NCBI GenBank assembly: GCA_016618085.1
Contig: JABLTG010000022.1
Coordinates: 1 to 64,000, forward strand
Direction: 5' to 3'
Length of the DNA stretch: 64,000 nt
Source: Neovahlkampfia damariscottae
Taxonomy: Eukaryota > Heterolobosea > Selenaionea > Neovahlkampfiida > Neovahlkampfiidae
The notes under the pieces were generated by a model. That model worked only from the letters and a program-made list of their open reading frames with translations, was not told the DNA's origin and searched no databases. This document shows positions 11,501 to 23,947 of this stretch, in pieces. A program made the translations under genes and the position numbers. Positions within the stretch are counted from its first letter, which is position 1. Each line of letters begins with the position of its first letter.

Positions 11501-14500
11501 TTTTGAAATGTAAGCATTGATTTTTCTCAAATTTTGTTAGTTCCAATGCCAATATCTCAACCAATATTAATGGATCCAATAGAATTAAATTCAACATTCT
11601 TATTCAATAGCACAGGAAGAATTATTTCAGAAAATGCAGGATTAACATTTTCTCCGTTCTTGGTTGCAAAACAACATGATGCTTTGAAGTATATCCCAAT
11701 TCAAGTGTTTTTTAATCAGACAAATTCTGGATTTGGATTTAAACCAATTGAATATGATCCACCATATCTTCCAATGGAATATTTCATGCAATTTAATTAC
11801 ATTTGGGGTGGAAAAGGATTCAATTACACTTCAGATTCACGTTTCTTATCTGAAAAATTAACCACAGTTTCAGAGATATCATTTGTGAACAATCCAACCC
11901 CTGAAGCAACAAAAATCAAATTTAGTTTTTCCAAGTCTTTAAATCCACTTTTTACCTTTTACTTTTTGGATGACAGAGACGGAACAATTCAATACGTGAA
12001 TTGTTCAGAACCATCAACGGAAGTATATGCAAATTTTAATTCATCAGAGGAAGTTCATTTTGGAGTTTCGTTCAAAGTACAGACAAATATTTCACAAATG
12101 GTTAATATTGTTCCTGTAAAATCTGAATTGTCATTTGCAGGTAAACTATCCATTTAATTTCTAATTTTTTCAGCATTAAAGCTCAGTCCATCATTTTTTT
12201 CAATGGACTCATCTCCAAATTTCATCATTAAACACAACAATTCAAAAAGTTTCATTTTTCCTGAAAAATACAGAAATCATCCATATATCATTTCAATGAT
12301 GCTGCAACATCCAACTGCTGAAAATTTCATTTCATCAGCAAATTGTACGATAAATTCAATTGAATCTACCTGTGGAAATTATTCAATTCCACCTTCATTT
12401 GAAGGAATAAAGTTGTATAAACCTCAATTTTACTTGACAGATTCGAATACAAAAAACACTTTTTTGATGAATTCAACAAGTTCAATTTTGGCTTACCAAA
12501 AAGGATCAGTGATAGATTTTGCTCCATTAGCAAGTTTGAACAGAAGTTATTTCATCAAAATGGAATTTGACAATAATATTTTGAAACATGATACCAATTT
12601 GAATTCCTTATCAAAAGAATACTATTGTCGAGTCAATGGATCAAACATTGAATCTCAAGCAGTTGTTGATGCAACGAAACCAAATATAATTGGATGTGGC
12701 ATTGAATACTTTGGAATTGACGAAATAATTGTTGATATGTATCTCAGAGTTCCTGATATTTCAAATGACTCTGTTCTTTTGAACAAACGTCCAATCACAG
12801 GATATTTTGCAAGTAATTTAACTTCAAATGAACCTTATTTTTTTTTTAGATCAAGGAAACATTTCATTTACCCACACTAATCAAATTCAATTCTTCTATT
12901 CATCCAGAAATACAGATCCAATTTATGTCACATTGAACACTTCAATTCCTTATTCAATTTTAAATAAGGTAAAATGTCATGCTAATATTTCAAATCTCGT
13001 TGATAATAGTCCTGGATATTCTTCAATCACTGAAGTAGTTGAAAATAATAATAATCAAAGTTATGTGTTCAAATGCGTATTTAATGTTCATTCAACAAGA
13101 CCAGGTCTTTCAGAAATTGGATTGCAGTTCACTGATGTCAGAATTCCATTTATGTATTCAGCCAACAGTTTATTCATTACATTTGCTGGTAAGATACTAT
13201 TGTTTAACAATAAATTTCATAGAAAATACAACAATATCTGCAAAAGAACCTGTTGCCAGTATTTTCAATGCAACTATTTCATTGAAGTTGACTACATCTT
13301 TTGAAAATGTGAATTATGGTGATGTGAAATACTATTGCATCTTTGGACCAGAAAATGGAGACGTTAATCAAAATAAGACTTCGGCAAATTTAACAAACTC
13401 AATATTCACTTGTGATTTATATTCAGAGAATATCGTGACTTTTTTGATCTCTGTTTCAATGGAAGTATTTGGAACACAAAGAGTGATTGTCAGAGAACCT
13501 GAACAATTTCGTTTCATGGGTAAGTTTTAAAATTTTATATAACTTCTTCTTAGATGAGTTTTTTCAACCCAATTATGGAATTGAATCAGGAAATGAAACA
13601 GTCATTATCAAAGATTATAAAGGAGTTGTTTCTAATGTGACATACTCAGCTGATCCTTCATTACTTTTTGTTTGTCAAAAACCTGGTTCGGATTTGGTTT
13701 GCACATCACCTTTTGTTGGAGGAAAAGTTGCTTCATTTAAAGCTTACTCACTTAATTTTACTACAACATCTGAACCACTTGGTATTGAATTCATTTTATA
13801 CGAAAAACGTACAATTGTTTCATTATTTCCTTCTGTTATGCCCACCATCACACCAAATTTTGAATTTGTTGTCACATTAAACAAAGCATTCACAATGTTG
13901 CAAGGATCCGTTGTTATTGGACTGGATGATATCAAATTAACTAAATACGAAACAGCTCCCTATTTTCAGCAATCCAATGTTTCAAGTGTGATTTCTTCTT
14001 TAGAAACTGGAAGTTATAAAGTTGCTTTATATTTCAAACATCCTTCAGCTCTCGCAGTTCAGAATCAATTCATTTTCACGCAAACAGAAACAATTGAATT
14101 TGTTGATAATACAGGAACTATTTCTTATTTTAATTCGTCAAATATTCAATATATAAATGAAGAAATCAATGTTACCATTTCCCATTCAAAGAATGTTGCT
14201 GATAGATTTAAAAAATATGTTGTGTGCAAATTAGGTTCATTGGTAGTTCAAACAATCAATGTCACCAATGGATATCAATGTTCTCTGAAAAGTGAAACAG
14301 CTGGATTAGAAAATATAACTCTTTGGTACAAGAACACTGACACAAAAAACAGTGAATTTTTGCTGTCAACAAATTCAATCCCAGTGATTTTTGTAAAGAA
14401 GGTGAATGTCTCCAATATTGATCCTTTTGCATCTGGAATTTCAGATATAGCACAAACGTTTAAAGTGAAAGCTAATTTACAAACTGATCAATTATCAGAT

Positions 14501-17500
14501 TTATATACAAAAGAGGCTTCATATCAATGTGAAAATGAAAATTCATTCACAACTGCAACTTATATTAATGGCATTTATTCCTGTGATTTGTCGACAAACA
14601 ATCAAACAAGCAGGGAAGTTTCAATTTCAATTTATGTTGTCTCAAAATTAACAGGAAATAGTTTGTTATTGTCTCAAAATGCAATTCCATTTTTATTTTA
14701 TGGTAATTAAAACTCTCATCTAATGTTCTTGTAGCTCAAAAGGAAATCAATATTCATCCATTTATTGATACTTACACAGTTTCAACTGAGAAAAATTATG
14801 ATATTTCTTTATCATTGGATTATCCATTTGATAAAGGATTAATTTGCATTTATACTTCGTCCTATGAACCTCAAAAAGAATCAATTGCAAGAAAAATAGG
14901 AAACGAAATCAGATGTCCAATTTCAAAGAAATTTTTTTCATCCAATACCGAAACAATTGAGGTGAAATTTGCGTTAAATATTTCATCAACCTTGAATCAA
15001 ATTCATCATATTGGAAAAAATTCGGAATTTTTTACATTCTTCAAAATACCAATTTCATTTGAAAATGTACAGAACTTGTTGAATTATCAAACAATTAAAA
15101 ACAAAAATTATCTCAATTTCACAATCCCAAATATTCCAAATAGAATTTATTCAATGGGATTTCAATCACAAGAACCTAATTATGATAATTCGACTGATTC
15201 TGGAAATGCTTGCAAATTTGATCAAAATTCAAAACCATATTGTGAAAATGTATTGTTACGTCCAGTTATTAATCCAGCAGTTTATAATTTCACTTTCAAA
15301 ATTCAACATTCTATGACAGGTCATCAATTTAATATTTCTGTAGTACCATTCATTTATTATGATTTGGTACCCAAAATCAACAGATTACTTCCTCATTTTG
15401 CTTCAATTATGGATAGCTATGCAAAACGCAAAAAATATGAATTTTCATTGAGCAGTCCATTCAATGATAGATTTAAATATTTCTGTAATGTTAAATTTCC
15501 AAGTTTAGAATACTTTGTTGATGTGACAATTGCCAAAAATTCGTCTGTATTAGATTGTATGGTTCAAAACAATTTCAGAAATGGAAATATGAGCATAGAA
15601 CTTTATTTTGAAGCACAAAATTCTACTAAAGTACTTTTTTCTGATTCCAAAGAAATATTGTATCACAAAACACTGACAATTGACAAACGTATTGGAATTA
15701 GTGATGGATTTGAAGTTACAATCAAATTTCCTATTGCAATTCCATCAGTGTTTCATTCAGATTATTCGTATCATTTGAAATACGAATATGCTGGAAAAAT
15801 GTTTGATTTATCAAATTGTAATGAAACAGGAACTCAAATGACTTGTCAATTCACAAACAATTCCTTTTCATCCAATCCTGCATTTATTCAGATGGAGTTA
15901 TATGTAAATGATGAACAAGTTTTTTCGATCATTCCAATTGTTCAAATTATTAGGTTGCCAACAATTCAAAAAGTTTATCCAGCAGATGTTGTTATACTTG
16001 AAGAACAATACGAATTAATTTTCATTGGAACAGATTTTGTGCAATTACCTAAAGGTCAGAATTATCAAATGATGTATTCTCAAATGAATTACAAATACAC
16101 TACAAATTGTTCTGTGCTGAGTGACACAAATTTGTCTTGCCAGAGTCCAAAAACACCGTCAGCAGGAAATATCACTCTTTTAATAAGTATAAATGATATT
16201 GATTTCCATCTTTTATCCTATTCACTTCTAGCTGTCAGTGTGAATGATGTAAATGGTATTTCTAACAAAGTGTCATCTGCTCACACAGAAAATACTATTT
16301 CAGTTCCTGAAACTCCACTTTCAATGGAATTAGTTGGAAATCATGTTTTTGTTGACATTTTGTTCAGAAAATTGGATCACAAAATCAGACTATCTGATGA
16401 TTATTTCAATATTCAAATTCCGGCTACCCCAGTTTCAGGTAAGAATAAATTGATTGCAACAATCCCTCCTCTTTGGGATTATGATGTTGAATATCCTAGA
16501 GTCCTAAAAGTTGAATACACTTTTGATGGAATACATTATTATATGAGTAACAAAGTTTTAAAGGTTATTGGAATTTTTGAAGATTACAACAAGGAAATTA
16601 ATTTCAAACTCAGTTCTATTTATATGCCAATTGGACTTCGAGCTTCAATAATAATCGAAAATCTTCCTTATTCAAAGAATGATTTGATTGTTGAATTGCA
16701 TGATATCAAAAATTCTTCAAATGTGATTCACTGTCCAATTCAAAACGATCTGTTCTTTTCAAATACTTCAATGCAATCAGGTAATTTTTCAGTTAATTTG
16801 TACAAAGTTGGTCAATCTATTCCATTGACATTGAAATACGTTGAAGGATACAGTAAGTTAAAATGAAGTGTTTCAACAATTTTGTTAGATTTTCCTTTAA
16901 CAGGTTATAGATATTTTTCTTATCAATTTTTGAATTCTTCAAAAAATTTTTTCATTGGAAATAATACCGAATTCATTAAAGGAGTTGAGAATATCAGATT
17001 ACAACTTCAATTCCAAAAAGTATTAGACGGTAGTAAAATGGTAATTGACCAATCAATTTCAATTGTCAACAACAGTCACATCCAATTTCAAGTCAATTTT
17101 CCAGATATGAGTATTTATCAGTATTATAGTACACTCATTTGTCATAGAACTGAATGCCATGAAATCCTCAAATTTTCTCAAACAATTTTTAATTTAAACC
17201 AAAAAATTAACTTTTTGCGTAAGCTTCTTCAGTTTTTAACATTCACTAGAATCCTATTCGATTGCTTCAACCAAAAACAATTTACAAATATCACCTGGAG
17301 AAGCTTATTCATTCAGGGATGTTGAAATCACTATAAAATTCAATAATCCTCCAGTGGATGTTTCAATCATCCAGAATGCTATTGTAAAAATCAAGAATCC
17401 ATTATTTGATATTACAATTGATACAAAAGATCAATCATTAGAAAATTCAACAAACTTAAAAATATTGATTTCCAAATTTGAAGATTACAAAATCAATCAT

Positions 17501-20475
17501 GTTTTTTCATATCCATTGATTACCACATTGTTGGTTTCATTTACAAATGGATTGGAATTTGCTAAGACATCCTTGATTATTAGTGATAAAATTGAAGATA
17601 TTTTATTGTTTTCAGTTACCCCAAATGTTGTTCATTTGAGAAATCAAACTTTAGTCATTCAAGGAGCTGGAATCACAAACACAACGGATTGCGATTTTTC
17701 AGTTGGAAGTTTCTCAATTTTTAGAGGACTTGGAAAATTAGAAGAAAATACTCTTTCTTGTGTCATTCCAAAAATTGTTGATTATTCCTTGGTATCACTT
17801 ACACTTATCAATGAATATAATGATACTTCAAATTCATTGAACATTACAATTCTTCCAGAACCAATAATTAAATCATTCACACCAACATCAGGCTTGTCAA
17901 TGGGATCAAATTTGGTAACCATTACTGGTGAATTTGACAGAGCACCAAAGATTACTTGCAAATTTGATGAATTTCCTTGTTCAGAAGATTGTTTATTTGT
18001 TAATTCAACTGCTATCCAATGTAAAGTTCCAGCTCATCCAGAAGGTGATTCAAAGTTGAAAATTTCCTACAATTCACAGGAATATTTTCCATTGAATCAA
18101 ACACAAATATACAATTATATTTCATGTAGTATCGGACAAACAGCTTCGAATTATTCTTCCCCTTGTTATGATTGTCCTGTAGGATATTATAAACCTGTAG
18201 CTGGACTTTTTGATTGCTTTATATGTCCAAAAGGAACTTTTACCAATGGAACAGGTTCCACAAAATGTGAAAGTTGTCCAGTATTTACAACATCACAAAC
18301 TGAAGGTTTGACATCAATTACACAGTGCGATTGTCAGCCTGGGTATTACAGAAATCCAAACAATCCAAATGAGTGCTTGGTTTGTCCAGATGGTGCTATT
18401 TGTGGATATAACACAACAATTCCAGTCGCAAAACCAGGTAGATGGTTCTCTAAATCATTAAATAATTTTGTGTATTATTCTTGCACTCCAAAGGAAGCAT
18501 GTCCAGGTGGTGGTGAATTAAATTGCACCAATCAATACTTTGGACCATTGTGTGCAAGATGTAAAGAAGGTTATTACAAAGAAAAAGCATTCTGTATTGC
18601 TTGTGGTTCATTAGTTGACACATGGATACAATTTTTAGCAGCCATTGTTGTTATTATTATTTTAGGGATCATAGCTGTTGCTTTCTTGGTGATTGTTTCA
18701 GTTAAAGTATCACATCTTGCATCAGTGAGCATAGCTTTGTCATTTTGGCAGATTATTTCAATATTTAGTTCATTTGAAATTTCTTGGCCTTGGATCGTTG
18801 ATAAAACATTAACTGCAGCTTCGTATTCCAATTTCAACTTTGGATTTTTGTCACCAAAATGTTTAATGCCATTTTATAGATATGAATATGAATATTTTTT
18901 ACAAATGTCACTTCCTGTAGTTGTGATTCTTTGTTTGGTCTTTTTTTATCTGTTAGGAACAGCACGTTCACTTTTTGCATATTTTATTGGAAAAAGAATT
19001 GCCAGTTTATTTAAACTGAAATTCAAAGCTCCATTTAAATTGGAAGAATTAGATGATTATCAACAATCAAAAAAAACTAAAGAAGAGAAAAAAAAGCGAT
19101 CCAAAGATTCAATGAAATTTGCTGTTTTCAACATGTTTGTATATATCTACAATATTCTTCTTTGGTTCTTGAAGGACGAGTTCACATTACAAGAGAACAG
19201 AATTTTTATTTACAAATTGATCAATGCTTATTTATCATTTGTTAGTGTATTTTTCATTCGAATTATGACAACATCTTCACAAATTTTTGTTTGTACTGAA
19301 CAACCAGATGGACGACTCACATTAGATAAATCACCTGATCTATTTTGGTATAATTTGATTTTAACTAATTTCTTTTTAGTTTTGAAGGTCAGTGGTATAT
19401 CTTCTTCCCATTTTCAATTTTGACTTATCTTTTGTTTGGTGTTGGATCGTATTTATATTATGGACTGATTGTTATTAATTACAGAAAGTTGAAAAATAAC
19501 AAAGCATTTATAGAGATGAATAAATTCACAATGGAGAGATTCAAAAAGAAACATTTTTATTGGGAAATTGTTGATTCAACTCGCAAAGGTCTTTTATCAA
19601 TTTTACAGATCTTTTTTCAGCCAATGTTATTGATAGCTTCAAGTATTCTTGTTGTTTTTGCATCAATGCTTTTACACTTAAGATTTGTTCCATTTAAGAG
19701 AAAATTCCAGTAATATCATTTTTTTTGCCTTTAATTTTTCAATAGTAATCTCATGGAATACTTTGTTTTGGTGTCAACTTTGATTTCTTTGTTCTTTGGA
19801 TTTTTATTTTTTGTTGATAAAATTGATGCATTTGATGTCGTTGCTAAGTCCATTTTGGTCATTTTGACAATGGTTGTGATCATTGGAGCAAATATTTTTG
19901 TGGTTTTGATGATTTGCTATGATGTCTTTGTACGTCGAAAAAAAGAAAGAAAAAGAGCAAAAAATAAAAGAAGAGAGAGAGAGGAAATTAGGAGAAAAGC
20001 AAGAAAAAGAAAAGAATACGAAGAAAAATTTGGTCTCGTTGATGAAAGTAGAGATGTCAAGAAAGATGAAAAACTACTTGAATATGATTTCAAAATCATT
20101 GAATCACCTTCTGATTCTGAAGAAGATGAATTGTCAACAATCAATGATATTTTTGATGATTTGATTTCTATAAAGAGATTTAAAAAGAAAATTTGGATTG
20201 CAAAGAAAAAAGGAAAGAAATTTTCGGTTAAAATTATCAAAGGTGCTGATAAATTTTCTTCAAAAAATATCAACCGATTATCTTCTTTAGTTAATGTTGA
20301 GGAGATTGAAAAAATGAATCAATCAAAAGAAATGAAAGAAGAAGCGTTTAAAGAAGAAAAGAAATCCACTTCAAAAGCAAAAAGATTGATAAGTGCCTCA
20401 AATTCAAGTCATTCAAACAAAACCATTGTCCAAGTCGAAGAAAATGAAGAAACAGAATTAAGAGAGTTTCAATAA
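5580..20475 (+). CDS. giant multi-domain cell-surface protein, 4,745 residues, 21 exons
   Basis: Signal peptide at the start (NLLIILFLFICLCKSD). Ectodomain in order: RCC1-like propeller (about 5660-6900; repeats such as GSGADGRLGVG, TWGNNDKGQLGLG), two LamG/jelly-roll lectin-like domains (about 7370-8520), EGF-like repeats (8540-8770), a short LRR-like piece (LDLSDNPG), a carbohydrate-binding-like segment near 10460-10670, then about 7 kb of glycan-site-rich Ig/IPT-like units, one clear IPT/TIG domain (about 17870-18120), and GCC2/GCC3 cysteine repeats (18120-18610). C-terminal: about seven membrane helices (18610-19930) and a charged cytoplasmic tail. I worked out all 20 introns; the reading frame closes exactly across them (14,238 coding bases). 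Nine consecutive introns (10 to 18) are phase 1 and fall at unit edges. Likely a large adhesion or sensor protein; ligand unknown. The layout resembles the large EGF/GCC2-GCC3/multi-TM proteins of protists. Confidence 0.85.
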
Positions 20476-20879
20476 AAATTTTCATATTTAAGGAAATCAA
20501 TTCCCATGAAAAATTTTTAGTTATAATATAGTTAATTATTAAATATATATATTTAGACAAACTTCTAATTGATTGTCTCTTATAAATAAACATGAATTGA
20601 GTAGATAGAGGTAATTTCCCGGTCTTCCTGAGACAATAAACGCACAACTGGATCAATTAACAACATTTAACTCCAAAAATCACCGTCAGTCCCCGCCATT
20701 CTGACTATATACCTCACGCACAGTTCTACCAATTAGACAATCTAACAACGCTCCACTGATCATTCTGATAACACTTATTTTGTTTTTTTTTTACGTGAGT
20801 TTATTTTCATTTTCTAAATCCCTAGGTTTTCTCTTTTTTTCCTACTTCTTTTCCTTTTTTTTTTGAAAGAGGTTTAAAT
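20476..20879. other. non-coding stretch between giant gene and element
   Basis: About 400 bases with no supported gene. 20590-20760 is richer in G and C than its surroundings and has a faint tRNA-like head on the minus strand (GTCTAATTGGTAGAAC), but no T-arm or anticodon arm can be folded. The rest is T-rich runs. It may include the left edge of the element; I found no clear terminal repeat. Confidence 0.5.
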
Positions 20880-20907
20880 AAATGGTGATAAATAAAATTA
20901 TAACAAA

Positions 20908-21066
20908 ATGATAAAGTCAATAAATAATTTGGAAGAACAAAAAAATAAAAAAAGAGAACATACCAAAAAATATCGTGCAGAAGGCAAAAATATGCAAACT
21001 TGTCCTGATTGTGGTATTGGTTTTGCTAGAAATAATAAATCCAGACATGCATCTGGGTATGCTTAA
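20908..21066 (+). CDS. small zinc-finger-like protein of the element, 52 residues
   Basis: Basic head, then CPDCGIGFARNNKSRH, a C-x2-C...H pattern like half a zinc ribbon or C2H2 finger. Similar CxCG...H...H tails occur on the GIY-YIG protein of the same element. Preceded by an A/T-rich upstream motif. Function unknown. Confidence 0.4.
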   Translation: MIKSINNLEEQKNKKREHTKKYRAEGKNMQTCPDCGIGFARNNKSRHASGYA

Positions 21067-21248
21067 AATATCTTTGGTTGATCTGAATTTCAAAAAATTT
21101 AATGGAGAAACTTACAAGCAATTATTGGGGAACCCTGAAGCACATTCTCGGTTATTGCCACCACATGTATTGCAAAAACAAAAACATGATTTACAAATTT
21201 ATTATATTTTTATAAAATATCCTGTTGAATAATATATATATTTAATAT

Positions 21249-21449
21249 ATGGATAAATCAATGGAACAAATGCGATTAGAAATTCTTCAATTGCGATTAG
21301 AAATGGTTGAAATGAAAGTATCAATAGTTCAAATGCGAAAATCGATCGAGAAATTGAATAAAAAAATGCTCGATCTGACTTCTGACTATGTAGATGTGAC
21401 CGACGATGATACTGATACAGATACTGATGTGAGTTCTGATATGTTGTAA
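21249..21449 (+). CDS. small coiled-coil protein of the element, 66 residues
   Basis: Leu/Met heptads (MRLEILQLRLEMVEMKV) followed by an acidic Thr/Asp tail (DVTDDDTDTDTD). Small coiled-coil proteins of this kind are common in virophage-like and Polinton-like elements. No function assigned. Confidence 0.4.
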   Translation: MDKSMEQMRLEILQLRLEMVEMKVSIVQMRKSIEKLNKKMLDLTSDYVDVTDDDTDTDTDVSSDML

Positions 21450-21578
21450 AATTAGAAATTATTATATATAGCAATTATATAAAAAATGGGATGTGATTAT
21501 TTTTGTTGTGGATACTGTAAACGCATATGTGGTTATGGTTATAATGAAGTTACTAAATGTGCAGTATGATACGATAAC

Positions 21579-21827
21579 TTGTGTGACGGTTGTGTAGAAG
21601 ATTATGGATGTTGTGAGTATCGTTCACCTGAGAACACACACTTTAGAGAAATTAAAGAAAAAAACATGGAAACTTTTAAACAAATTAAAAGTATGATATC
21701 TGAATTAGATATTCCTGATGTGATTGACACATACAAAAAAGAAATAGAAAAGTTGAACAGAGAAATAAATAATTTAAAAAGTTTAAATGAAAAACAAAAA
21801 CTTGTCATCGAAGAATATGCAGTGTAA
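21579..21827 (+). pseudogene. Cys-rich plus coiled-coil small protein fragment of the element
   Basis: The N-terminal part is rich in paired cysteines (CDGCVEDYGCCEY), the rest is a charged coiled coil (YKKEIEKLNREINNL). The Cys-rich composition extends to about 21486 on the left. Looks like a zinc-binding small protein; treated as part of the broken element. Confidence 0.4.
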
Positions 21828-21864
21828 ATTGAAAATAAAGAAAACTTTAGAATAAATATAAAAA

Positions 21865-21903
21865 GGGTTTAAAGAAATTATTATGTATAATTAATATAAA
21901 ACA
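21865..21903 (+). promoter_or_regulatory. element upstream motif, copy 1
   Basis: GGGTTTAAAGAAATTATTAT followed by TATA-rich sequence and ending in ACAATG. The same layout recurs before several element frames and differs from the CCAAT boxes of the host genes. Confidence 0.5.
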
Positions 21904-22090
21904 ATGACAGAAAAATATGCACATTTTGCGATAAGCCAATAACACAACCAATAGGAAATTCCAGAAAAAACCGGAAGCTCCATGATGATTGGTCAACTAG
22001 AACTGTACATAAAAACTGTTTCAAACAACAAAAAGAAAACGAACACTTGTTGTCTATTCTTACAAGATGGCAATCAAAAAATTAAATATA

Positions 22091-22125
22091 GATTTAAAGA
22101 TCTTATTATATAAATTGAATATACA
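22091..22125 (+). promoter_or_regulatory. element upstream motif, copy 2
   Basis: GATTTAAAGATCTTATTATA followed by TAAATTGAATATAC just before the ATG at 22126. Confidence 0.5.
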
Positions 22126-22221
22126 ATGAGAGATTATATTGTAGATAGATTTTATAAGTCAAAAAATAAGTATGTAGATCAAGATATTATTAGTAACTTA
22201 TTAAATAAATATACGATGTAA
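22126..22221 (+). CDS. small element protein, 31 residues
   Basis: Short frame MRDYIVDRFYKSKNKY... ending in TAA, directly behind upstream-motif copy 2, which is the main reason to list it. No similarity recognised. Confidence 0.3.
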   Translation: MRDYIVDRFYKSKNKYVDQDIISNLLNKYTM

Positions 22222-22553
22222 AGAGGACTGTCTGGAGACTATCTACTCTTGGGTATTCGAAAGTTGTGAATATTTATTAGTTATTTTAATGCGCTTTTAT
22301 AGCTCTTGTGCTTAGTTCCGATTGGTGTAAAGCTTCGAAGTAGAAGGTCGTATCTGAAATAGATGGTTTACTTTAGGTCGTGAAATTTCTAAATATGTAT
22401 ATTCGAATTGCCTAATTCGGACATATCAATCTCTGTTTTTGTACAGCTTAATCCGGATGTACCATGATGGGCACCAAATATTTGATGGGTCATTGAAAAC
22501 TTAAATTTTTTACTTTCAATAATTACGAATTAATTTATTCAGTATTAGAATTA
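22222..22553. other. non-coding gap inside the element
   Basis: About 330 bases without a usable frame, with more G and C than flanking DNA (for example 22222-22260 and 22310-22400). I see no tRNA or known RNA fold. Could be a control region; nothing more can be supported. Confidence 0.4.
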
Positions 22554-22934
22554 TTGACTTACAAAAAAAAGATAGCTATTGAGAAATATTATTTTAGGTG
22601 TGGTCACTTAGAAATGACGTTTCTCAAAATGATGGGATCTATACATTTTGCACATCCAACAATCAGAAAAAAAATATTAACAATGACAAAACGTTTTCAG
22701 GTTTTACGTACAAAATATTGCGAAAAACAAATATTTAATACAGAAAAATCGTTCAAAATGCCATCACGACATGAACTGAAAAGAGACATAAAATATGTTG
22801 AAAGTTATGTTGCGGGCATGACAAAGTGGTTGATGTTTAAACTTGGAAAATCATTATCACATTTCATAATAACAAAGCAAGGATATTCTGAAAAGTTGGA
22901 CATGTCATTTAGGTTTAAAGAAATTGTTATATAA
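22554..22934 (+). CDS. element protein of unknown function
   Basis: Open frame of up to 126 residues; the first ATG-coded Met is near MTFLKMMGSIHF (about 22614). Basic, with several Trp, His and Cys. No family recognised. Its last codons overlap the upstream motif of the next frame (22911-22949), a compact viral-style arrangement. Confidence 0.35.
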   Translation: MTYKKKIAIEKYYFRCGHLEMTFLKMMGSIHFAHPTIRKKILTMTKRFQVLRTKYCEKQIFNTEKSFKMPSRHELKRDIKYVESYVAGMTKWLMFKLGKSLSHFIITKQGYSEKLDMSFRFKEIVI

Positions 22935-22949
22935 AATTATTATATAACA
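22911..22949 (+). promoter_or_regulatory. element upstream motif, copy 3
   Basis: AGGTTTAAAGAAATTGTTAT, then a TATA-rich stretch, then ACAATG at the start codon (22950). It overlaps the end of the preceding frame. Confidence 0.55.
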
Positions 22950-23354
22950 ATGGTTACTTCTACAGATATTCCTGAAGATGTAGTTAAACATGTGATATTA
23001 CCATGGAGAACAGAAATATCACTGTTTGATTGGGAGTACAGAAAAAAAAAGATAAAAAATACTGTAACATTTCATTTATTCATTAATGGATATGATTTTT
23101 ATGTTCCAATAGTTCCATGTGTAAAACATAAAGATTTGAAAATTGTAAATTTTGCAGATAAATATCAAAAAGACACATACAGAATGAAAGGTAGAATTAG
23201 TATAAAAAGGGACACATTACAAGATATGCTATTAAATAAGTCTATAAAAAACATTAAAGATTTCTCAATAAATGAATTTAACAATTGTTTTTGTGATAAA
23301 AAACCATACGGATATGCAATTCACAGAATAAAAAAAGAAAAACAAAGACTATAG
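22950..23354 (+). CDS. element protein of unknown function, 134 residues
   Basis: Clean ATG-started frame directly behind upstream-motif copy 3. Begins MVTSTDIPEDVVKHV, has a Trp-rich segment (LPWRTEISLFDWEY), and ends basic. No known family recognised. It is the last plus-strand gene before the minus-strand block. Confidence 0.45.
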   Translation: MVTSTDIPEDVVKHVILPWRTEISLFDWEYRKKKIKNTVTFHLFINGYDFYVPIVPCVKHKDLKIVNFADKYQKDTYRMKGRISIKRDTLQDMLLNKSIKNIKDFSINEFNNCFCDKKPYGYAIHRIKKEKQRL

Positions 23355-23396
23355 TATTTTGATAGAGATGAATGCCAATTAATAAAATAATTAATT

Positions 23397-23690
23397 TCAA
23401 TTTCTCATCTGTGGTATTCCTTCACCTAACATTTCAACAATTTGACTTCTCCTTTTTTCTTTAATTTGGTTCATTACATTTTCGTCAAAAATATCCCAAT
23501 CAGTGACATCTTTTTTCGGTTCCTGTTTTGGCACTGTGCTTTGTGCCGTGGTATCTTTCATTTCAACAGTCGAACCCAAACATGAAGATTTTTGAATATT
23601 TTTTATAAAGAATGATGTCGCTAAAATGAACGGACTTATAGTTGTTGACACTAATGTCACTATTGCTATAATTAATGTAGCAGTTTCCAT
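23397..23690 (-). CDS. small single-pass membrane protein of the element, 97 residues
   Basis: N-terminal hydrophobic helix (TLIIAIVTLVSTTISPFILA) followed by a polar tail with a Lys/Glu end (IKEKRRSQIVEMLGEG). Small membrane proteins of this shape are frequent in Polinton-like and virophage genomes; their role is generally unknown. Confidence 0.45.
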   Translation of the reverse strand: METATLIIAIVTLVSTTISPFILATSFFIKNIQKSSCLGSTVEMKDTTAQSTVPKQEPKKDVTDWDIFDENVMNQIKEKRRSQIVEMLGEGIPQMRN

Positions 23691-23691
23691 T

Positions 23692-23937
23692 TTATAATTT
23701 TAGCACAGAAAAAAAACTACAAAAAATCCAAAATATCATTTTTGGTTGTTTTTCAAATACATACATTTTGAATTCGTTTATGAATTTTTTACAAAGTAAT
23801 AATTTCATGTCATTTATATAAATAGTATTTTGGTCTTGTAATTTACTAACTTGAATAAGTAGAAAATTGAAAATGTTGCTTCTATTTACCATCATGTAAC
23901 CTGAGTAATAATGTGCTAATTGTCCAATATATTCCAT
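23692..23937 (-). CDS. small element protein of unknown function, 81 residues
   Basis: ATG-started frame one base upstream of the membrane-protein gene. Contains aromatic and Cys residues and a hydrophobic C-terminus (MIFWIFCSFFSVL) that could insert in a membrane. No family recognised. Confidence 0.35.
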   Translation of the reverse strand: MEYIGQLAHYYSGYMMVNRSNIFNFLLIQVSKLQDQNTIYINDMKLLLCKKFINEFKMYVFEKQPKMIFWIFCSFFSVLKL

Positions 23938-23947
23938 ATATATTTGG

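Noticed and set aside
6061-20475. Many separate genes in the 5.6-20.5 kb region
   Set aside because: Every break between open frames is a small GT-AG intron and the frame closes over all 21 exons, so this is one gene.
20590-20760. tRNA or tRNA-derived SINE on the minus strand
   Set aside because: Only a D-arm-like GTCTAATTGGTAGAAC is present; no T-arm, anticodon arm or acceptor pairing.
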